DNA from: Cellulomonas fulva
GTDB taxonomy: Bacteria > Actinomycetota > Actinomycetes > Actinomycetales > Cellulomonadaceae
Reading direction: 5' to 3'
Assembly: GCF_018531375.1 (NCBI RefSeq)
Contig: NZ_JAHBOH010000001.1
Span: 434,001 to 498,000 of the forward strand
Length of the DNA stretch: 64,000 bases
Position numbers and translations under genes: made by a program. This document shows, piece after piece, positions 58,906 to 64,000 of the stretch (its first letter is position 1; each line of letters starts with the position of its first letter). The notes below the pieces were generated by a model. That model was not told the DNA's origin. It was given only the letters and a program-made list of their open reading frames with translations, and made no database searches.

Positions 58906-60226
58906 GGGCGGGACCTCCGACGAGCTCGTGGTGCGCGGGTTCCTGCGGCGTCGGCGGGGTCGGTGGGGTCGGGGCGGGCGGCGTCCGGACGAGCCCGCCC
59001 AGCGCCCCGACCATGAACATCCACAACGCGTAGATCGACGTGCCGAGCAGTCCCCACCCGGTCATGCCGATCAGGAGCAGCCCGGGGGCGGACGCGACGA
59101 GCACGCGCCCGGCGGCCCCGCGGTGGTCGAGCAGGCGGCGCGCCCGCCAGCCCGCGGCCCACGTCCGCAGGACGGCCCACCAGAACAGCGCCGCCGCCGG
59201 GATCCCGACCTCGGCGACGAGCAGCAGGAACGAGTTGTGGACGGGGATCCACGACCCCGTCTGCGGTCCGACGACCGCCGTGTACCCGTTCGGGCCCGTG
59301 CCGGCGAACGGTGCCGCGTGCACCTGCCGGTACGCGTTCTCGAGGAGGGTGCCGCGCACGCCGCCCGCGGGGTCCTCCTCGAACCGGGACCACAGCGTGC
59401 CGGCGGCGAAGACGCCGCCGACCCCGATCCCCAGCAGCACGTTCAGGCGCAGCGAGCGGTGCGAGCGCGCGGGCAGCACCAGCGCCCACGTCGCCACGGC
59501 GAGGACCGTCGCGACGAGGTTCGCGCGGCCCTGGGCGAGCGCCAGCGGGACGAACGCGAGCACGATCGTGGCCGCGGCGGTCCGGCGGACGCCGCGGTCG
59601 CCCCGCTCCACGAGCAGCAGGCAGACCAGCACGACGATGAAGAGCATCTTGCCGAGCGTGTTCGGGTGGTTCGTCGTGCCGTTCACCCGGTCGCCCAGGA
59701 TCGCCGCGTCGACGGGGGTCAGGAGCGCCGGCCGGAGGCCCGCCAGCTGCAGGGCCGCGAACAGGACCTGCAGCAGGACCACACCGAGCAGGACCAGCGC
59801 GAGGGCGCGGCGGCCCCGGTCCCCCAGCTCCCCCACGGCGGAGCCGACGTACCAGGCGACGACGCCGACCAGCAGCTGCAGCACCCCGGCCTGCACGGTG
59901 GGCGAGTCCGGCCACGTGCCCCACGCCAGCGCCACCACCATCGCGACGAAGCCGAGGAGCTGCCACGGCACGGACCCGCGGTGGCCCGTGAGCGCCCAGC
60001 CGACGCCGAGCGCGAGCACGACGACCGTGTACGTCCGGACCTCGGGCGCGGGTCCCGCGATGCCGACGTGGTACGCGTCCGAGCCGCCGACGAGCAGGAC
60101 GGGTGCCAGGGCACAGCTCGCCACGACAGCGAGCCAGGTGGCCGCGCGGGGGCCGATCGCGAGCGCGAGCACCAGGAAGCCCAGCGCGCCGACCGCGAGC
60201 CCGGTGGTCCAGGTCAGGAGGTCCAC
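58898..60226 (-). CDS. O-antigen ligase/polymerase-like membrane protein (Wzy-type)
   Basis: This 442-residue protein has about 12 hydrophobic spans and the Wzy_C/O-antigen ligase hallmark GTGPNGYTAVVGPQ...WIPVHNSFLLLVAEVGIPAAALF near residues 310-345. It probably polymerises the lipid-linked repeat units flipped by the neighbouring Wzx-like protein. A Pro/Thr repeat lies near the C-terminus (PPAPTPPTPPTPQEP). GTG at 60226 overlaps the flippase gene by 13 bases, consistent with coupling. Confidence 0.88.
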   Translation of the reverse strand: MDLLTWTTGLAVGALGFLVLALAIGPRAATWLAVVASCALAPVLLVGGSDAYHVGIAGPAPEVRTYTVVVLALGVGWALTGHRGSVPWQLLGFVAMVVALAWGTWPDSPTVQAGVLQLLVGVVAWYVGSAVGELGDRGRRALALVLLGVVLLQVLFAALQLAGLRPALLTPVDAAILGDRVNGTTNHPNTLGKMLFIVVLVCLLLVERGDRGVRRTAAATIVLAFVPLALAQGRANLVATVLAVATWALVLPARSHRSLRLNVLLGIGVGGVFAAGTLWSRFEEDPAGGVRGTLLENAYRQVHAAPFAGTGPNGYTAVVGPQTGSWIPVHNSFLLLVAEVGIPAAALFWWAVLRTWAAGWRARRLLDHRGAAGRVLVASAPGLLLIGMTGWGLLGTSIYALWMFMVGALGGLVRTPPAPTPPTPPTPQEPAHHELVGGPARA

Positions 60227-61566
60227 GGCGTCCCCGTCCCGGCCAGGGCGAGCGCCGCCAGGACGCCCGGCACGGGGGCGAGCGCGCCCCAGCGGGCCAC
60301 CGGCCCGACGGCACGCGCCACCGGACCGGGGCAGCGCGCGGCCGTGAGGCACGCCCCGACGACGGGCAGCACCGCGACCGCGACCGCGTACGCCACGGCC
60401 TGCTCGCTCGTCGTCCCGCCCGCGACGAGCGGCTGCGCGGCGAGGAGCACCGCGACGGCCGCCGCCGAGGACGCGGCGACGACGCCCGATCGCCCGCTGC
60501 GCAGCGCGAGCCCGCTCGTCGCGTAGTACGTCATGACCGACGGCAGGACGGTCGCCAGCGCGACCAGGCCCGCCACGCCGACCCGGGGGAAGGCGCCGAC
60601 GAACGCGGGCGCGACGTGCGCACCGACCGCGACCGCCAGCCCCAGCGCGGCTCCGACCAGGGCGTACGCGCGGGCGTTGGCCGCCGCACGCGCCGCGAGC
60701 TCGTCGTCCGGCGCGCTCTGCACCCGGGCGGCGAGGATGGCGTGCAACGAGCCGCCCAGGGTCGCGCCGACCGTCACGACCAGCATGACCAGGTGCGCGG
60801 CGAGGAGATCGGCGGGGCTGCCCGTCGCGACAAGCCGCAACCCCTGCATCAGCACCGCGAACACCAGCAGGTGCGGCACGAGGACCGCCGCCGACCGGAG
60901 GAAGCGCACGTCGAGGTCCGACCGGCGCAGCGGCGCGGCGAGGCCTCGCGTGCGGTGGACGAGCGCGGCGAGGCCCGATGCCGCCACCACCAGCACCGCG
61001 AGCCCGGCGGACCGGGCACCCATCCCGGCCACGGTCGCGACCCACCAGGTGACGGGCAGCAGCGCCTGGCCGACCGCCGACCCGGCCATCAGGCCCCGGC
61101 GCCCCGTCAGCCGGGCGAGCTGGCAGCCCATGACCCCCGCGGCGACCGCGCCCGCCGCGAGCGCGGTCAGGCCGGCGACGCCCGTCGGCGCCCCCAGCGC
61201 TGCCGCGACGACCAGGACGCCGCCGACGGCGACCGCCGCACCGGAGACCCCCCACGCGAGCGTGACGTACGGCGACCAGGGCCCGCGCCGGAGCGGCGCC
61301 GCCCAGCCGCGAGCGAGGTTGGGCAGGAGGTACGCGACGCCGAGCGTGAGCGGGAGCGCGAGCACCGAGGACCAGCCGTAGGCCCGGACCGCGGGTGCCT
61401 GCGCCGCGGCGCTCGCGGTGGAGCCGAGGGCCCACCACCCGAGCAGCGCGGCGCCCGCGCCGAGCACCTGGATCGCGGCGAGCTGCCACGCCGACGCACG
61501 GTCGTGCTGCGGCCGGGCGTGCGGGGCGGCGAGCGGCGCGGGAGCCGCGACCGGGACGGTGGTCAT
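60214..61566 (-). CDS. Polysaccharide flippase-like membrane protein (Wzx-type)
   Basis: This 450-residue protein has about 14 hydrophobic spans, arranged like MATE/PST transporters that flip lipid-linked oligosaccharides. Direct motif evidence is weak; the call rests on topology, length and its place between the Wzb-like phosphatase and the Wzy-like polymerase. The ATG at 61566 lies three bases after the stop of the phosphatase gene. Confidence 0.75.
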   Translation of the reverse strand: MTTVPVAAPAPLAAPHARPQHDRASAWQLAAIQVLGAGAALLGWWALGSTASAAAQAPAVRAYGWSSVLALPLTLGVAYLLPNLARGWAAPLRRGPWSPYVTLAWGVSGAAVAVGGVLVVAAALGAPTGVAGLTALAAGAVAAGVMGCQLARLTGRRGLMAGSAVGQALLPVTWWVATVAGMGARSAGLAVLVVAASGLAALVHRTRGLAAPLRRSDLDVRFLRSAAVLVPHLLVFAVLMQGLRLVATGSPADLLAAHLVMLVVTVGATLGGSLHAILAARVQSAPDDELAARAAANARAYALVGAALGLAVAVGAHVAPAFVGAFPRVGVAGLVALATVLPSVMTYYATSGLALRSGRSGVVAASSAAAVAVLLAAQPLVAGGTTSEQAVAYAVAVAVLPVVGACLTAARCPGPVARAVGPVARWGALAPVPGVLAALALAGTGTPWTS

Positions 61567-61569
61567 GCG

Positions 61570-62136
61570 TCAGGCCGGACGCGCCGCGTGCACGATCGCG
61601 TCCACGGCGGGCCGGATCTCGTCGAACGACGCGCGGTAGGCGTCCGCGCCGCGCCCGTAGGGGTCGGCGACGTCGTCGTCGGCCGCGGCAGCCGCCGGGG
61701 CGAGCCCGCGCCGTCGCGCCGCGAGCGCGACGAGGGCCGCGAGCCGGCCCGCGACGTCGGTCCCCGGCAGATCCGCCGCGTCGATCGTGCCGACGACGCG
61801 CGCGAGCTCACGGAGCGTGAACGTCCGCCGGACGACGGACGGCTCGAGCTGCACCAGCGCCCGCCGGTGCTCGCGGGTCGCCGCCAGGACGAGGTCGGCG
61901 CGCCGGAGCTCGTCCTGCGTGACCTGCCGTGCCGCGAACGCGCCGCTCGGCACCCCCGCGTCGTCCAGCAGGCGCACCATCTCGGCGCTCACGGGCGCGC
62001 CGACCACCGCGGCCGTACCGGCCGACGCCACCACGACGTCGTCACCCGCACCCGCCGCGGCGAGCGCGTGCGCGAGCAGCCGCTCGACCGCCGGCGACCG
62101 GCAGATGTTCCCGGTGCAGACGGCCAGCACCCGCAC
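61570..62136 (-). CDS. Low-molecular-weight protein tyrosine phosphatase (Wzb-like)
   Basis: This 188-residue phosphatase has the P-loop VCTGNICRSP (Cys7 to Arg13, CX5R) at its very N-terminus and a general-acid Asp in DVADPYGRG. It probably dephosphorylates the tyrosine tail of the adjacent BY-kinase, as Wzb does with Wzc, to allow cycles of polymerisation. It is a little longer than the usual 140-150 residues because of an Ala/Asp-rich insertion near 145-160. GTG start at 62136, five bases after the kinase stop. Confidence 0.92.
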   Translation of the reverse strand: MRVLAVCTGNICRSPAVERLLAHALAAAGAGDDVVVASAGTAAVVGAPVSAEMVRLLDDAGVPSGAFAARQVTQDELRRADLVLAATREHRRALVQLEPSVVRRTFTLRELARVVGTIDAADLPGTDVAGRLAALVALAARRRGLAPAAAAADDDVADPYGRGADAYRASFDEIRPAVDAIVHAARPA

Positions 62137-62141
62137 GGCGC

Positions 62142-63593
62142 TCAGCCCCTCGCCCCGACGAGGCGGCGCCAGCGCGGCACCTCGGGCGTCGGCTCGTGGG
62201 GCGTGTAGTCGTAGTACGCGTACGCGTCGCGCGCCTTGCGCTCCTGCCCGTTGACCACGATGCCGAGCACCCGGGCGTCGACGGTCTGCAGCGCCGCGAC
62301 CGAGTCCGCGAGCTGCTGCCGGTGCAGCTTCTGGACGCCGGCGACGAGCAGCGCGCCGCCCGTCACCTTCGCCAGGATCGCCGCATCGGTGACGGGGAGC
62401 AGCGGCGCGCCGTCGAGGATCACCAGGTCGTAGTCGCACGTCAGCTTCTCGAGCAGCTCCGCCATGAGCGGTGAGCCGAGCAGCTCGCTGGGGTTCGGCG
62501 GGATCTGCCCCGCGGGCAGGACGTCCAGCGTGCCGTCGCCCCAGGGCTGGACGACGTCCTGCACCTCGGCCTGCCCGATCAGCACCGTCGTGAGCCCGAC
62601 CCCGCCCTCGAGCCCCATGTAGCGGGCGACCGCCGGGCGGCGCAGGTCGGCGTCGACGAGCAGCACCCGCGTCCCCGCGTCGGCGAGCGCGAGCGCGAGG
62701 TTGATCGAGGTCGACGACTTGCCCTCGCCCGGCAGCGACGACGTCACGACGACGGACCGCGGCCGGTCCGCGACGTTGAGGAACTGCACGTTGGTGCGCA
62801 GCCGGCGGAAGGACTCCGCGCGGTCGCTCAGGGGGTCGGACTGCACGACGAGCGGGCGGCTCGGGGCCTCGGCCTCGAACGGGATCGTCGCGACCACCGC
62901 CGCGCTGGTGACGCGCGCGACGTCGTCGGCGTCCCGCACGCGCGTGTCCAGCACCAGCCGCAGGATCGCCGTGCCCACCCCCAGCGCCAGCCCCAGCACG
63001 AGGCCGAGCGCCACGTTGAGGGCGATCCGCGGCGAGACCGGCGTGGTCGGCACCGCGGCCTGGCGGACCGTGGAGACCTTGACCGTCGAGCTCTGCGCCC
63101 CGAGCGGGGTCTCCAGCTCCGTGATCGTCGCGGCCAGCCGGGTGCCGATCGCGTCGGCGAGCGCGGCGGCGCGGGCCGGGTCGGTGTCGCGCGCGGTCAC
63201 CGCGATGAGCGAGGTGTTCGTCGGCGAGCCGGCCGAGACGCGGTCCGCGACGTCGTCGACCTCCTCGTCCAGACCGAGCTCGGCCACGACGGGGTCGAGC
63301 ACCAGCGGGCTCGTGACGAACTGCGTGTAGGACAGCACCTGCTGACGCGCGAAGTTCGCGCCCTGCAGGAGGTCGCCCGACGTGGTGCCGCCCTGCACCG
63401 CCACGTACAGCTGCGTCGTGGCGGCGTAGACGGGCGTCGCGACGAGCGACGCGGCCGCCGCGAGCGCGCCCACGACGAGCGTCAGCACGGCGACGGACAG
63501 CCAGTGCGTCCGGACCGCGGTCAGGTAGTCGCGCAGCCCCAGGGCGGGCGACTCGTCGTCACGTCCGGCACGGCCGGTGGCGGAGGCTCTCAC
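62142..63593 (-). CDS. Bacterial tyrosine kinase/chain-length regulator (Wzc/CpsD-like)
   Basis: This 483-residue protein fuses an N-terminal Wzz-type domain (TM1 about 31-50, a periplasmic loop, TM2 about 190-212, Pro-rich TTPVSPR before TM2) to a C-terminal BY-kinase: Walker A SSLPGEGKSST with Lys292, Walker A' LLVDADLRRP, Walker B LVILDGAPLL. The tail has a Tyr cluster (AYAYYDY) for autophosphorylation. It regulates length of exopolysaccharide. GTG start at 63593. A FliA-type site just upstream suggests near-leaderless transcription with flagellar genes. Confidence 0.94.
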   Translation of the reverse strand: MRASATGRAGRDDESPALGLRDYLTAVRTHWLSVAVLTLVVGALAAAASLVATPVYAATTQLYVAVQGGTTSGDLLQGANFARQQVLSYTQFVTSPLVLDPVVAELGLDEEVDDVADRVSAGSPTNTSLIAVTARDTDPARAAALADAIGTRLAATITELETPLGAQSSTVKVSTVRQAAVPTTPVSPRIALNVALGLVLGLALGVGTAILRLVLDTRVRDADDVARVTSAAVVATIPFEAEAPSRPLVVQSDPLSDRAESFRRLRTNVQFLNVADRPRSVVVTSSLPGEGKSSTSINLALALADAGTRVLLVDADLRRPAVARYMGLEGGVGLTTVLIGQAEVQDVVQPWGDGTLDVLPAGQIPPNPSELLGSPLMAELLEKLTCDYDLVILDGAPLLPVTDAAILAKVTGGALLVAGVQKLHRQQLADSVAALQTVDARVLGIVVNGQERKARDAYAYYDYTPHEPTPEVPRWRRLVGARG

Positions 63594-63601
63594 ACGTGCT
63601 C

Positions 63602-63628
63602 CGATCGGACGGTGCGGCCCGTTGCTGA
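63602..63628 (-). promoter_or_regulatory. Possible FliA-type promoter of the BY-kinase gene
   Basis: The minus strand reads TCAGCAAC-N11-TCCGATCG, ending 8 bases before the GTG start, so the mRNA would be leaderless or nearly so. The TCCGAT block matches the flgB site. It lies in the 42-bp gap after the pyruvyl transferase stop. Confidence 0.5.
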
Positions 63629-63635
63629 GGACTGC

Positions 63636-64000
63636 TCACAGTCTGCGCGCGACGGGGGCGAGCGCCTCCGCGACCGCCGCGGCCCGCGCCCGCAGCACCA
63701 CGGCGTGCTCGCCCAGCGACTCCGCGGTGCGGGCGGCGGCCCGGTCGTCGGGCACCTGGGCCACGTCGACGAACCGTGCCCGGTCACCCAGTGCGCTGAG
63801 GTAGTCGTCGTACTTGAACAGCGGCTCCTGGTGCGGCACGCCCGGGAAGGTGACCAGACGCGCGGGCGTGCCGAGCGCGTGGGCGAACACGAGGCCGTGC
63901 AGGCTCGACGTGGCCAGGAACGGTGCCGCGGCGATCCGGCGCGCGACCTCGAGCGGCGCCGCGTTGGGCAGCACGACGTCGTAGCCGCCCGCACGCATGC
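63636..64000 (-). CDS. Polysaccharide pyruvyl transferase family protein, C-terminal part
   Basis: The gene runs off the window end; about 121 C-terminal residues are present. The segment ATSSLHGLVFAHALGTPARLVTFPG with the SLHG motif, and EPLFKYDDYLSALG, match the polysaccharide pyruvyl transferase (CsaB/WcaK) superfamily, which adds ketal pyruvate to exopolysaccharide or cell-wall polymer. The N-terminal half is missing, so activity cannot be judged. It lies upstream of the kinase gene in the same direction. Confidence 0.85.
   Translation of the reverse strand, partial: MRAGGYDVVLPNAAPLEVARRIAAAPFLATSSLHGLVFAHALGTPARLVTFPGVPHQEPLFKYDDYLSALGDRARFVDVAQVPDDRAAARTAESLGEHAVVLRARAAAVAEALAPVARRL

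Noticed and set aside
61570..62136. Arsenate reductase for the small phosphatase gene
   Set aside because: The P-loop type and the position directly after a BY-kinase gene favour a Wzb-like phosphatase; no ars genes are nearby.

Overview
The window is very GC-rich chromosomal DNA from a motile Gram-positive actinobacterium, probably a Micrococcales member close to Cellulomonas. This rests on the third-position GC bias, the many GTG starts and ATGA/TGATG overlaps, leaderless promoters, a flagellar set with no L- or P-ring genes, and an actinobacterial HNH/DUF222 (13E12-type) gene. No tRNA, rRNA or CRISPR array was seen.

Layout. 1-8.2 kb is mixed: the end of a TIGR01777 epimerase, a sorted surface protein, a DUF4012 membrane protein, an MFS/MarR pair with its operator, UDP-glucose 6-dehydrogenase and an NCS2 purine permease. 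8.3-19.4 kb (minus strand) is a chemotaxis cluster: cheA-cheW, then an MCP, a ChvE-like sugar-binding lipoprotein and a second MCP, then cheB-cheR and two cheY-cheX pairs. csrA (19.6 kb) and a plus-strand membrane-anchored protein of unknown function follow. 20.7-32.0 kb (minus) is flbD-motAB-fliLMNOPQR-flhBA plus an FlhF-like gene whose GTPase motifs are lost. 32.2-35.2 kb holds an orphan sugar-binding protein and an HNH/DUF222 gene, which separate that operon from flgE. 35.2-45.4 kb (minus) is flgBC-fliEFGHIJ, an NlpC/P60 protein, fliK-flgD-flgE. 45.6-50 kb is fliA-fliC-fliD-fliS-fliT-like. 50.4-53.7 kb (plus) is flgN-flgK-flgL-fliW, followed by an EAL-like/HDOD protein, a second DUF4012 protein and a secreted Ig-like protein. 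57.7-64 kb (minus) is a polysaccharide operon: pyruvyl transferase, BY-kinase, low-molecular-weight phosphatase, flippase, polymerase and glycosyltransferase.

How it works together. The window encodes most of one flagellum (C-ring, export gate, rod, hook, junction, cap, filament, chaperones, stators), its sigma factor FliA, the CsrA-FliW regulatory pair, and a complete chemotaxis phosphorelay. The clearest undescribed signal is a shared promoter element, TCAG(or TCAC)-N15-NCCGAT with fixed spacing. It lies 39-75 bp upstream of cheA, flbD, flgB, fliC, flgN and the HDOD gene, and I read it as the FliA promoter of this organism. The same element also lies upstream of genes not normally counted as flagellar: the unknown protein at 20076, possibly the secreted protein at 56917, and the polysaccharide kinase gene at 63593. 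A perfect CRP-type palindrome sits between fliA and flgN. Other notable points are the ChvE-like protein coupled to an MCP gene, an FlhF without a Walker A lysine, FliM without the usual CheY-binding peptide, and an unexported-looking NlpC/P60 enzyme inside the hook operon.
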